A stretch of 26,408 nt of DNA, taken from contig JBMNNN010000008.1 in the NCBI GenBank assembly GCA_050942555.1, positions 1-26,408 of the forward strand, written 5' to 3'. The notes under the pieces were generated by a model. That model saw only the letters and a list, made by a program, of their open reading frames with translations. It was not told the DNA's origin and did not search any database. The DNA is from JAAYXU01 sp050942555. GTDB taxonomy: Bacteria > Bacillota > Clostridia > Christensenellales > UMGS416. Position numbers and translations under genes: made by a program. Of this stretch, positions 1 through 7,450 are shown in pieces. Numbering within the stretch: position 1 is the first letter of the stretch; every line of letters begins with the position of its first letter.

Positions 1-439
1 GGTATACGACGAGCTCGGCGCTCAAATCCAGCTGCCGAGACTGGCTCCACAGGCCTAGCAGGTCGCCCGCCGTCATCGTGACCGAATCCATATTAAAATA
101 CCCGCGCCGCGTGCAGGTTACCCGGTGGCGCCGCCGGATCCTCCGGTGACTGCGCAGAAAGAACACGCTGCGGTGATAAAGGTCCTCCCGGATATCGAGG
201 TTTTCCTGCGCGCCAAACCTTAGCGACGCCGACATGCGCGACTCCATCCTCAGCCAGGGGACCGGCGTCAGCTTGTGATTGGCGATGATCTCGACCATCT
301 CCACCTCTTCGCCGCAGTAAAGCTCTCTTTTCGTGAAGAAACGCTCATACCGTATCCGGCGCAGCGCGAAGATGTGCATATATGCCATCTCGATCAGCAT
401 CAGGACGCCCGCCACCATCATGACCCATAGAACATTCAT
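1..439 (-). CDS. DUF58 domain protein, N-terminal part (runs off the window)
   Basis: The visible 146 codons begin with a hydrophobic segment (about residues 3-27, rich in M, V, L, A) followed by basic residues (LRRIRYERFF), as expected for a membrane anchor. Near the window edge is a stretch containing TRRGYF and, a little later, AGDLLGLW. This resembles the part of DUF58 proteins that precedes their VWA-like core. DUF58 proteins are almost always encoded next to a MoxR ATPase, as here: the ATG lies 4 bases after the MoxR stop codon. The family is thought to work with MoxR in assembling or activating envelope complexes, but its biochemical role is poorly defined. The C-terminal core lies outside the window, so the family call rests on the N-terminal pattern and the neighbour. 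Confidence 0.8.
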   Translation of the reverse strand, partial: MNVLWVMMVAGVLMLIEMAYMHIFALRRIRYERFFTKRELYCGEEVEMVEIIANHKLTPVPWLRMESRMSASLRFGAQENLDIREDLYHRSVFFLRSHRRIRRRHRVTCTRRGYFNMDSVTMTAGDLLGLWSQSRQLDLSAELVVY

Positions 440-443
440 GGTT

Positions 444-1406
444 TTAGTCGTCCTCGTCAAGCGTCTCGGTGGGAACCGGCGTCCGGTCCAGCAGCGCTTC
501 CACCGCCTTGCGGGAGGTCTCGGCCTGGGAGCCGTAGACGTTCCGGCACAGTATGCGGTGGGACAGCACCGCAGGGGCGACGGCCTTGACGTCGTCGGGG
601 ATCACGTAGTCCCGCCCCGACACGACAGCCCAGGCCTGCGCCGCGCGCAGCAGCGCCAGCGAGCCGCGGGGACTGACGCCCAGCCTCACGTTTTCGGCCG
701 TACGGCTCGCCTCCACGATGTCCACGATGTAGCGGCGCACCGCCGCCGACACGGTTACGCGCCCCAGACTGTCCTGCGCCTCGACAATCTCCGCGCCCGA
801 CGCCACCGGCGTGAGCTCCGCAAGCGGGTTGCCCTCAATGAAGCGGTCCAGTATCTCCACGCCCTGCTGGGTCGCGGGGTAGCCCATCCTGGTCCGGATG
901 AAAAACCGGTCGAGCTGCGCCTCGGGCAGCGGGAATGTTCCGTGGGTTTCCACCGGGTTCTGTGTCGCGATGACGAGGAAGGGGCGCACAAGCGTATAGG
1001 ATACGCCGTCGGCGGTCACCTGTCCCTCCTCCATGCACTCAAGCAGCGCCGACTGGCTGCGCGGGGTAGCGCGGTTGATTTCGTCTCCCAGCACGATGTT
1101 CGCGAAGACCGGGCCCTTCCGGAACTCAAACTCCTGCGTTTTCTGATTGTACACGTTCATGCCGGTGATATCGGAGGGCAGTATGTCGGGCGTGAACTGT
1201 ATGCGGCTGAACACGCAGCCGATCGAGCGCGCCAGCGACTTTGCCAGCATCGTCTTGCCGGTGCCCGGCACATCCTCGAGCAGTATATGCCCCCGGGCCA
1301 GCACCGCCGTCATGACCAGGTCCACGACCGGCTCGCATCCGACGATGACCCGCCCGATATTCTCCCGCATCCTTCGGGTGATTTCATGTATTCTTGTGAA
1401 TTCCAT
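444..1406 (-). CDS. MoxR-family AAA+ ATPase
   Basis: This 320-residue protein has the usual MoxR length and layout. Walker A is EDVPGTGKT (residues 44-52), Walker B is VLGDEINRA (about 105-113), and sensor 1 is IATQNPVE (about 145-152). The C-terminal helical lid contains the typical GVSPRGSLALLRAAQAWA stretch. MoxR ATPases are chaperone-like AAA+ proteins that usually act with a DUF58 or VWA partner on envelope or metal-enzyme substrates. The DUF58 gene begins 4 bases downstream, so the two are very likely translated together. A strong AGGAGG lies just upstream of the ATG. The gene sits in the FHA-SEDS operon, which suggests a link to cell-wall synthesis; that link is an inference. Confidence 0.95.
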   Translation of the reverse strand: MEFTRIHEITRRMRENIGRVIVGCEPVVDLVMTAVLARGHILLEDVPGTGKTMLAKSLARSIGCVFSRIQFTPDILPSDITGMNVYNQKTQEFEFRKGPVFANIVLGDEINRATPRSQSALLECMEEGQVTADGVSYTLVRPFLVIATQNPVETHGTFPLPEAQLDRFFIRTRMGYPATQQGVEILDRFIEGNPLAELTPVASGAEIVEAQDSLGRVTVSAAVRRYIVDIVEASRTAENVRLGVSPRGSLALLRAAQAWAVVSGRDYVIPDDVKAVAPAVLSHRILCRNVYGSQAETSRKAVEALLDRTPVPTETLDEDD

Positions 1407-1460
1407 AAACGATTCCTCCTGTGTGTTCCCGCCCCGGAGGTTCTGCTGCCACCGGCGGGC

Positions 1461-1565
1461 TCAGCTGTAGGCAAAAGCCGTCCATATAAGGCAGGCTACC
1501 AGTCCCGCATAAGCCAGCGCGATGAGCAGGGCAAGAAGTAGAATATTGCGGCGGATCTGTCTCAT
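1461..1565 (-). CDS. 34-residue membrane peptide, possible remnant of a class B PBP
   Basis: The start codon overlaps the SEDS gene stop as ATGA, and the reading frame ends at a TGA after 34 residues. The peptide begins MRQIRRNILLLALLIALAY: a basic N-terminus followed by one membrane span. This is how class B penicillin-binding proteins begin, and a PBP gene normally follows the FHA-SEDS pair in Clostridia and Actinobacteria. After the stop there are only 54 bases before MoxR, including the MoxR ribosome-binding site, so the transpeptidase body is not here in any frame. Either the PBP gene was deleted down to its anchor, or a short membrane peptide has been kept as a separate product. Automated gene callers would probably miss it. 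Neither its expression nor its function can be judged from sequence. Confidence 0.5.
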   Translation of the reverse strand: MRQIRRNILLLALLIALAYAGLVACLIWTAFAYS

Positions 1566-2803
1566 GGCTCCTCCCCCTGTGCGGCACGCTTTGCCTTTAC
1601 CTGCCGGGCGCACTGCCGGTCGATCCCGTTTCGCTGGGCGATCGCCTGCAGTATGCCGCACAGCATCAGCGTACCCAGCATCGAGGAGCCGCCGTAGCTC
1701 ACGAGCGGCAGCGTGATTCCCGTAAGCGGTATCATCCGGAGCACGCCTCCGATGATGATGAAGCTCTGCGCCGCGATCATCAGCGTGGCGCCGGCCGCCA
1801 GCAGGCTGCCGAAGCTGTCCCGAGCCGCCCGGGCGATGAGCGCGCCCCGCACAACGAGGATGAGGTAGAACGCGATGACCATGATGCCCGCCGTGATCCC
1901 CATCTCCTCGCAGATCGCCGCGAATATATAGTCGTTGCGGACCGCGGGGATCCGGGTCGGAAACCCCTGCCCCAGCCCCGCTCCCAGCAGGCCGCCGCGG
2001 GCGATGGCCTCGAGCCCCTGTATGATCTGGTAGCCGCCGGTATCGGGAAGCGACCAGGGATCCAGCCATACCGATACCCGCAGCCGCACATGGTCGAAGA
2101 AATGATACGCGGCGACCGCGCCGCCCGCCGCCCCGAGCAAACCGGCTGACACCCACCATCCGTTGGACGTGGCCACCATCAGCACGCCCAGGAACGTGAT
2201 GTAGTAGAGCGCGGCCGCCCCCAGATCCTTCTGCACGACCAGCAGCGCCACGCTGAGCAATACGAACGCGAACAGCGGGAGGTATCCGGTAAAGCGGCGC
2301 TGTTCCCGCAGCACCGACGCGAGCGCCAGGCACAGCGTGACCTTGGCAAACTCCGAGGGCTGGATCGACAGCACCTCGCTGATGCGCACCCAGCTTTTCG
2401 CGCCCCCGGCCGTCGATCCATGGACCAGGCTGGCCGCCAGCAGCGCCAGTCCGATGCCCATGTACAGCCACGAGCCTGCCTCAAGTCCCTCCCAGCGAGA
2501 CAGGAAGCAGATGACTCCCCCCATGACCGTCAGCCCTACGATGAACCACGCGAGCTGCCGGAACGCCGTCCCGGGATCCAGCCTGTACTGAAACACAAGC
2601 CCCAGCACGGCCAGCATATTGATGATCAGCAATAAAGACCGGTCGCCGTGCCGGAACAATACCGGAAAGAGGATATACTCCGCTGCAAGCACCGCTACGA
2701 TACAACCCGCCATCGCGAATGCCCAGATATCCATATCGTCCCCGTCGATCGCCAGCAGCGTCAGAGAGGCCACGGCAAAGAGCGCAATGAGCAGGAATAC
2801 CAT
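1562..2803 (-). CDS. SEDS-family peptidoglycan polymerase (FtsW/RodA/SpoVE type)
   Basis: The protein has 413 residues from this ATG and about ten hydrophobic spans, the usual size for the SEDS family. Family hallmarks are present: QPSEFAKV in the middle of the protein and, near the C-terminus, PLTGITLPLVSYGGSS. SEDS proteins polymerise lipid II into glycan strands at the membrane, normally with a class B PBP as partner; here the expected PBP gene is reduced to a 34-residue peptide. The start is uncertain. The best ribosome-binding site (AAGGAGGTGA, 2840-2849) is 37 bases from this ATG but well spaced for an in-frame CTG at 2831-2833. That start would add ten residues (MPLSITRRSG), giving a basic lead-in to the first span. 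Elongation, division and sporulation paralogues cannot be told apart here. Confidence 0.93.
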   Translation of the reverse strand: MVFLLIALFAVASLTLLAIDGDDMDIWAFAMAGCIVAVLAAEYILFPVLFRHGDRSLLLIINMLAVLGLVFQYRLDPGTAFRQLAWFIVGLTVMGGVICFLSRWEGLEAGSWLYMGIGLALLAASLVHGSTAGGAKSWVRISEVLSIQPSEFAKVTLCLALASVLREQRRFTGYLPLFAFVLLSVALLVVQKDLGAAALYYITFLGVLMVATSNGWWVSAGLLGAAGGAVAAYHFFDHVRLRVSVWLDPWSLPDTGGYQIIQGLEAIARGGLLGAGLGQGFPTRIPAVRNDYIFAAICEEMGITAGIMVIAFYLILVVRGALIARAARDSFGSLLAAGATLMIAAQSFIIIGGVLRMIPLTGITLPLVSYGGSSMLGTLMLCGILQAIAQRNGIDRQCARQVKAKRAAQGEEP

Positions 2804-2874
2804 TCCGCTTCTTCTGGTGATGGAAAGTGGCAGAACCGGTCACCTCCTTCCTGCCGGGCATATGCGCGCAGCTC

Positions 2875-3354
2875 TCACGCATCGGTACCGCGTGCCGCAC
2901 CGGCGTTCGCGGGCCCGGCCTCATCCCCGCCCGGATCGCTGCCGTAAAGGCTCACCGTCAGCGACGTCTCGCCAAGCCCCACGGTGTCGCCGCTTTGGAG
3001 CTTCGCGCGTCTTGACAGCGCCGCGCCATTGAGGAAAACCTTCCCCCGCGCAAGGGGCTGCAGGAAGACGGTCCGGCGTCGTTCGTATATCTGGGCGTGC
3101 ACGCCCGCTACGCCCTCGCCCGAAAGCACGATATCGCAGCGGCGGGAGCGGCCCAGCACGCTGTCATGTCCGAGCGCGTACTGCCTTCCCGCGCCGTCGG
3201 TCAGCGATCCGATGGGCGGAGGAGTCAGGTCCCGGGCGCGCCTGGCGGTGCGCCATTCGCGGGCTGTGATGAACAGCACCCGCAGCAATACCGCCGCCAT
3301 ACTAAGCGGCAGTAGGTATCGTACCGCCAGGGCATAAAGCTCCCGCCAGCCCAT
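2875..3354 (-). CDS. Membrane-anchored FHA domain protein
   Basis: The protein has 159 residues. An N-terminal hydrophobic segment (about residues 7-30) is followed by a basic stretch (AREWRTARRARD) and then one FHA domain (about 58-137). The FHA phosphothreonine-binding motifs are visible: LGRSRRCDIVL (67-77), H86 within GVAGVHAQIY, and the V-FLNG strand (106-110). FHA domains read phosphothreonine marks left by Ser/Thr kinases. In Gram-positive bacteria such genes often precede a SEDS gene, linking kinase signalling to wall synthesis. This is the first gene after the promoter at 3381-3409, with GAGGGGA as ribosome-binding site. No kinase or phosphatase gene is in the window. Confidence 0.93.
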   Translation of the reverse strand: MGWRELYALAVRYLLPLSMAAVLLRVLFITAREWRTARRARDLTPPPIGSLTDGAGRQYALGHDSVLGRSRRCDIVLSGEGVAGVHAQIYERRRTVFLQPLARGKVFLNGAALSRRAKLQSGDTVGLGETSLTVSLYGSDPGGDEAGPANAGAARGTDA

Positions 3355-3380
3355 TCGCCGCTCCCCTCTGTTTTTCGATC

Positions 3381-3409
3381 ATTATACCACACGGTGGTTC
3401 ACGCTACAA
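3381..3409 (-). promoter_or_regulatory. Sigma-A-type promoter of the FHA-SEDS-MoxR operon
   Basis: On the minus strand a perfect -10 box TATAAT (3381-3386) carries an extended TGG just upstream. It lies 17 bases from a weak -35 box TTGTAG (3404-3409). The extended -10 may compensate for the weak -35. The predicted transcript start is about 20 bases before the FHA gene. Confidence 0.8.
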
Positions 3410-3559
3410 ATATTTCCGGCGTATAAAGAATAGTGCGATGCCGCCTCATCTGCCTGTGAAAGCGGCTCGTTGAAAGAGGGGCTTCCCCCATCCGCGCAGG
3501 CACACGTTGGGCTTTTATTTCATATGGTGGGAGTAGATTCACGAAAAGGAGGTTTTCCT

Positions 3560-3769
3560 ATGGCCGGTATCCTTGGCGGACTCTTCAACGGTCTGGTCGG
3601 AGACGACAACAGCAGCCTGCTTTTCTTTTTCCTGCTGCTTGTTGTGTTGTTCTGCAACTGCGGTATGTGGGGCGAAGAGGACGGCGACAGCCTTCTGTTC
3701 TTCTTCCTGCTCCTCGTCGTGCTCTTCTGCGGTTTCTGCGACGACTCCAGACGTTGCTCCGCCACGTAA
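3560..3769 (+). CDS. Small hydrophobic protein with two tandem Cys-ended membrane segments
   Basis: The 69-residue protein starts at an ATG preceded by AAAGGAGG with ideal spacing. A longer upstream reading frame exists but has no ribosome-binding site. A short glycine-rich head (MAGILGGLFNGLVG) is followed by two identical 14-residue segments, SLLFFFLLLVVLFC, at residues 19-32 and 44-57. Each is preceded by acidic residues and followed by a second cysteine (CNC, then CGFC). Seven of the 14 codons differ between the copies although the residues are identical, which points to selection on the protein. The layout suggests two short membrane spans or a self-assembling hydrophobic peptide. From memory, similar small Phe/Leu/Cys-rich proteins occur in spore-forming Clostridia, but I cannot name a family. 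The gene stands alone and ends just before a large palindrome. Confidence 0.85.
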   Translation: MAGILGGLFNGLVGDDNSSLLFFFLLLVVLFCNCGMWGEEDGDSLLFFFLLLVVLFCGFCDDSRRCSAT

Positions 3770-3783
3770 ATTCGACTTCCTGT

Positions 3784-3813
3784 CGAAAAGGATGGCGGCC
3801 GCCATCCTTTTCG
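3784..3813. terminator. 30-bp perfect palindrome, bidirectional terminator
   Basis: The first arm is CGAAAAGGATGGCGG and the second is its exact reverse complement, with no unpaired loop bases; the centre contains a NotI site. The arms end in AAAA and TTTT, so on either strand the RNA hairpin finishes with a short U run. It lies 14 bases after the small plus-strand gene and 12 bases after the end of the minus-strand flavoprotein gene. It could therefore stop both converging transcripts. Confidence 0.85.
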
Positions 3814-3825
3814 GTTATGCGCATA

Positions 3826-5793
3826 TTACCGGAAACTGTCTCCCTGCCGGTATCCAGCCCATACGGTTTCAAACCATGTGTCCCGCGGGGGCAGCGGGCG
3901 CACGTCCCGCCACGCAACCGTGAAGGAGTCCTCCCACAGCGATACCTGCTGCACCCGGCCGTCCAGCGACGCGTCCACAGGCATCATCCGGTGCTCCGGG
4001 AATCCGGGAATCGCCTCACATCCGTCGCCGCCCACGACGAGCGCCGAGCCGCGGCTGCCGCCGCCCCGGCGGATATAGTCGTCCATCGCGGTCAGCACCG
4101 CCGCCTGTGCGGCCAGCATGTCCCACGCGAGCCACGCCGTGAGCAGATCGCCGGGGGTCTCTACGGCTACCCCGGCCGCGAACGCCGCGCGATCGCGGAG
4201 CGTCTCCCGCAGCGCCTCGGACACCGCCGGGCCGCTGCGGATGAACGCGGCAGCTGCGTCCATACGGGCATGGATGCGCGCAATCCAGTCGTCAGCCGGG
4301 CGGCTGCCGCCGCGCCCGAACGCGTCGCCCAGCGCCAGCGCCTGTCCGATCTGACGGCGGATTGGCTCGGTGATGCGGCACGCCGGGCCCCGGTCACCGT
4401 GCAGGGCCGCTATCTGAATGGCCGCCCGCATCGAGCCGGTCTGCCCGGCATTGAGGGCGCATCCTCCGGGGCGGCGAACGCCATGGCTGCCGCACGCCTC
4501 CCCGACCGGGTAAAAGTTCTTAAGGTTGCTCCTGTTCCAGCAGTCGGCCGCAAGTCCTCCGTTGTGATGCTGCGCGCACACCGCGATTTCGAGGGGCTCG
4601 ACCGCAAGGTCCACGCCCTTGTCCCGGTACAGGGCCACCGCGCCAGGGTTCATCCGCGCAAGCCGGTCGATGGGCGCGCCCGCGCACGCATCCGAGCGCG
4701 CGAGATACTCCCGCGCCTCCTCCTTGAGCAGCGCCAGCAGGCGGTCGGCCGAAAGTCCCAGCGGATTGGCGGTGAAGTCCAGCCATACGCGGCGTCCGCG
4801 CCCATGAATCTCCCGGTACACGGCAAGGTCGACGAGCGAAGAGCCGCCGGGCCCTACCCGGTCTGCACTAAAAGGCCACTCATACCCCTTCATGAATACC
4901 GCAGTCAGCAGTTCCCCGGGATCGCGAAAGACATCGGTCAGAAACTCGCAGGGATCGCCCCCGGCGGGATCGGTCGAAAGATACCGCGGAAGCGCCTGCT
5001 GATAGGTGCCTGAAACGTTCCACCGGGGCCGGATCGAGGCCAGCCCGTACTGCCACTCGGTCAGGTTCTGTCCCGCCGCGCCGGCCATCAGCGCCGTGCC
5101 GGTTCCGCCCCACTGGCTCTCCGGATAGACCGAAGCGCCATACAGCCCCGCCGGGCCGCCGGTCGCCCAGACGATGTTCCGGCACAGTATCGGAACGTAC
5201 CGCACGCGCCCCCCGGACAGCGCGGCCCGGTCCAGCGTCAGCAGTCCGGCGGCCCGGCCCGCGCGGGTCAGTACGCGCACGACCCGCAGCCCGTCCAGCA
5301 CCGCAGCGCCCCGGCTTACCGCCTCGCGCTCGAGGCACTCGGTCATAATCCGGGACGTATACGGTCCGCAGGACGCAGCGCGGCGCGCGGGGTCATGATC
5401 GGTTTTGTAGCCCGCGTAGCGACCGTAGCGGTCGTATGGGAACGGCACGCCCAGCTCTACAAGATGAAAAAAGCAGCGGGCTGACGACGCCGCCTCGGCC
5501 AGCGCGGTATCTCCGTCGGTCGCGCCGCCCTCAAAAAGCGTTCGCGCTATATCGTAGACCGAATCGGGGCTATCGCCCGACAGATCCAGCTTGTAATATG
5601 TTTGCTTGTCGCTTCCGGTATTGCGGGAAGTCCCGGCGGTCCGGCTCTCGGTTACCACCGCCACCGCCGGGACGCCCAGCGCGGCCAGCCTTCCTGCGGC
5701 ATTCCAGCCCGCCGCGCCCGACCCTACGACCGCGGTGTGGAGGCGGACGGGCTCGGCGAGCGCCGCCTCCCCGACGCACATATCCATCGTCAT
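3826..5793 (-). CDS. FAD-dependent oxidoreductase of the fumarate reductase/aspartate oxidase superfamily
   Basis: The protein has 655 residues. An N-terminal dinucleotide-binding fold carries VVGSGAAGWNAA (GxGxxG at residues 24-29), followed by TSRNTGSDKQTYYKL. Further on is AQHHNGGLAADCW, and then FYPVGEACGSHGVRRPGGCALNAGQTG. This corresponds to the FAD-binding C-terminal half of the flavoprotein subunits of succinate dehydrogenase, fumarate reductase and L-aspartate oxidase. No signal peptide, heme motif or FMN-attachment domain is seen, so it is probably cytoplasmic and needs a partner for electron transfer. The substrate is unknown. There are no NAD-synthesis genes nearby (nadA, nadC), which argues against nadB. 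It is the last gene of a five-gene operon, and its start overlaps the acetyltransferase stop by 4 bases. Confidence 0.85.
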   Translation of the reverse strand: MTMDMCVGEAALAEPVRLHTAVVGSGAAGWNAAGRLAALGVPAVAVVTESRTAGTSRNTGSDKQTYYKLDLSGDSPDSVYDIARTLFEGGATDGDTALAEAASSARCFFHLVELGVPFPYDRYGRYAGYKTDHDPARRAASCGPYTSRIMTECLEREAVSRGAAVLDGLRVVRVLTRAGRAAGLLTLDRAALSGGRVRYVPILCRNIVWATGGPAGLYGASVYPESQWGGTGTALMAGAAGQNLTEWQYGLASIRPRWNVSGTYQQALPRYLSTDPAGGDPCEFLTDVFRDPGELLTAVFMKGYEWPFSADRVGPGGSSLVDLAVYREIHGRGRRVWLDFTANPLGLSADRLLALLKEEAREYLARSDACAGAPIDRLARMNPGAVALYRDKGVDLAVEPLEIAVCAQHHNGGLAADCWNRSNLKNFYPVGEACGSHGVRRPGGCALNAGQTGSMRAAIQIAALHGDRGPACRITEPIRRQIGQALALGDAFGRGGSRPADDWIARIHARMDAAAAFIRSGPAVSEALRETLRDRAAFAAGVAVETPGDLLTAWLAWDMLAAQAAVLTAMDDYIRRGGGSRGSALVVGGDGCEAIPGFPEHRMMPVDASLDGRVQQVSLWEDSFTVAWRDVRPLPPRDTWFETVWAGYRQGDSFR

Positions 5794-6293
5794 GGCTTCC
5801 CCTTTGTCAAATCAAGATCCAGTATTACGACGCTCAGCTTCCGTCCGAACTTCTCGCCCACATTCCGCATGGTACCGACCCGCTCGAAGCCCAGCCGCTC
5901 ATGAAAGACGATGCTTTCCTCGTTGTCGGCATCGACCCATGCCGTGATGACCCGCAGTCCTGCCTCCCGGCCCAGCGCGATGACGCGCTCCATGAGCCGC
6001 GTTCCGATACCCCTGCCCCGGTAGTCCCGGTGCACGTATACGGAGTTTTCGGCCACCGGCCAATAGGCGTCCTTGTCCCGGAATGCCATCAGGCACGCGT
6101 AGCCGAGCACGCGGGCGCCCTCCTCGGCCACGATGAGCGGCCTGCCGGGCGCGCCATACTGCGCGAACCACTCTTCGGCCTCCTTGAGGCTGCGCTCGGT
6201 GTACGACCAGTTCGCCGTCGTGTTGCGGACGGCTTCGTTGTATATTTCATTGATGCCGGGCAGATCCTCCCGGACCGCTTTGCGCAGGTTCAC
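5790..6293 (-). CDS. GNAT N-acetyltransferase, phosphinothricin acetyltransferase-like
   Basis: The 167-residue protein matches a single GNAT domain in length. The acetyl-CoA-binding motif A is VYVHRDYRGRGIGTRLM, around residues 86-102. The N-terminal part (LPGINEIYNEAVRNTTANW) and the later HERLGFERVGTMRNVGEKFG are typical of the Pat/MnaT branch. That branch acetylates the amino group of small molecules such as methionine sulfone or phosphinothricin. The natural substrate here is unknown. The start overlaps the stop of the membrane protein gene as ATGA, and the stop overlaps the flavoprotein start the same way. Translational coupling suggests a role within the operon, perhaps modifying the same small molecule. 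Confidence 0.9.
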   Translation of the reverse strand: MNLRKAVREDLPGINEIYNEAVRNTTANWSYTERSLKEAEEWFAQYGAPGRPLIVAEEGARVLGYACLMAFRDKDAYWPVAENSVYVHRDYRGRGIGTRLMERVIALGREAGLRVITAWVDADNEESIVFHERLGFERVGTMRNVGEKFGRKLSVVILDLDLTKGKP

Positions 6294-6799
6294 CGCGCTC
6301 CCCCCATGATATAGCGCCGCAGCTTTCTCTCATAGAACCCGAGAAACAGCCCAAGCACCCTGTCGTACAGCAAAAAAACCGGCTGGCCCGCCAGCACGTA
6401 CGCCCACCACGGAAAACCGATATCTATGGCCAGCAGTCTAAAGCCCGTAAGCCCCGCTGCCAGCGCCGCGTTGAACAGCGCGGCCTTGACGGCCAGCGCC
6501 GCCCATCGCCCCATCCGGCAGGCCAGCGCGACGTAGACCGGCCCATACCAGCCGAAAAACAGTGCGTAGGGCAGCACCGCCAGCTTGTCGGGAGCCAGCA
6601 TGAAGCCCAGAAGCGCAGCCGCGGCCGCCGAAAGGATGCCGTAAAGGGCCGCGCCCTCGGCAGCCAGTACCGCCGGAAACGCCGACAGCGCCGCATGGAG
6701 CGACAGCTGCAGCGTGGGCAGCGCCGTGCCCGCTATAAGCCCCACCGCCGAAACCGCCGTCATCACGGCCGAGACCGCTATTTTTCTCGCAGCCCGCAT
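6290..6799 (-). CDS. ECF transporter S-component-like membrane protein
   Basis: The 169-residue protein is hydrophobic throughout, with about five or six spans and a short basic C-terminus (YERKLRRYIMGGAR). Size, small-residue content (A, G, L) and the segment LAVLPYALFFGWYGPVYVAL resemble the substrate-binding S components of energy-coupling-factor vitamin transporters. No ATPase or T component is encoded nearby, which is normal where a shared ECF module is used. The substrate cannot be read from sequence. GGGAGG precedes the ATG, and the stop overlaps the acetyltransferase start. A general small membrane protein of unknown function remains possible. Confidence 0.6.
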   Translation of the reverse strand: MRAARKIAVSAVMTAVSAVGLIAGTALPTLQLSLHAALSAFPAVLAAEGAALYGILSAAAAALLGFMLAPDKLAVLPYALFFGWYGPVYVALACRMGRWAALAVKAALFNAALAAGLTGFRLLAIDIGFPWWAYVLAGQPVFLLYDRVLGLFLGFYERKLRRYIMGGAR

Positions 6800-6841
6800 G
6801 TGCGCCTCCCAGTCAACGATATGGTATGCGCTGCCCGACGA

Positions 6842-7450
6842 TCAGCAGCAGGGTATGAGATCCCCGCCCATGCATTCGCAGCAGCAGTCCGAGCAGATCA
6901 GGCACTCGCATATACGGCAGAAATCGTCCTGCGCGCCGCCCGCCCTGTATGTGCGCTGGCGGTATACGCCGCCTCCGAACGCTATATTTGCCAGCGCAGA
7001 CCGGTACTCCGGATTGCCCGGATCCATCTCGACCGCCATCTCGATATGCTGCCGACCCTGGATATACATGCCCCGGCGCAGCAGGCACATTCCCTTCAGG
7101 AAGTGCCATTCAGCGGGCCGCGCGGTCATGTTGTCGAGTAGCGCCTCGGCCATCACTATGTTCCCCGACTGGATCAGCTGCCGCACCCGCAGGAAGTCGC
7201 CGCCTGCTGTGCCTGTGTATTCGCCCGACGCGTGCCCCGTCCCGGCCGTGCTCTGCTGCGCGCCCCCGTTCCGGGTTAGCATGTCATAGGCCTCGTTGAT
7301 CTGCTTGAGCTTTTCCTGGGCCAGCTCCTTGAGCGGGTTGTCGGCATAGCGGTCGGGATGATACTGTTTAACCAGCTTGCGGTATGCGCTTTTTATCTCC
7401 TCCTGGGAGGCTCCCTGCCGGACGCCCAGAACCTTCCACGGATCATCCAT
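6842..7450 (-). CDS. J-domain protein with TPR-like middle and Cys-rich tail
   Basis: This is not a canonical DnaJ: it has 202 residues. The J domain (about residues 3-60) has the HPD motif at 31-33, so it should stimulate a DnaK-type Hsp70. The middle part (about 95-160) has the helix pattern of tetratricopeptide repeats, for example WHFLKGMCLLRRGMYIQG and AVEMDPGNPEY. The last 28 residues contain ten cysteines in close pairs (CRICECLICSDCCCEC, then CC at the very end), which looks like a metal site. The Gly-Phe region and the regular CxxCxGxG zinc repeats of DnaJ are absent. The gene starts 8 bases inside the end of the DUF5685 gene, so the two are coupled. Confidence 0.88.
   Translation of the reverse strand: MDDPWKVLGVRQGASQEEIKSAYRKLVKQYHPDRYADNPLKELAQEKLKQINEAYDMLTRNGGAQQSTAGTGHASGEYTGTAGGDFLRVRQLIQSGNIVMAEALLDNMTARPAEWHFLKGMCLLRRGMYIQGRQHIEMAVEMDPGNPEYRSALANIAFGGGVYRQRTYRAGGAQDDFCRICECLICSDCCCECMGGDLIPCC

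Noticed and set aside
1407..1460. A frameshifted continuation of the PBP gene
   Set aside because: Only 54 bases remain before MoxR and they contain the MoxR ribosome-binding site; no PBP body fits.
333..1541. A 402-codon open frame on the plus strand
   Set aside because: It is antisense to the MoxR and DUF58 genes, which have clear motifs; the translation is low-complexity Arg/His-rich.
3498..3530. A possible sigma-E/K sporulation promoter before the small hydrophobic protein gene (CATATGGT with an upstream AC)
   Set aside because: The match is short and lacks the full consensus, so the promoter of this gene remains unassigned.
3667..5013. A 448-codon open frame on the plus strand
   Set aside because: It lies opposite the flavoprotein gene, is Arg/Pro-rich as expected from GC-rich antisense frames, and has no family match.
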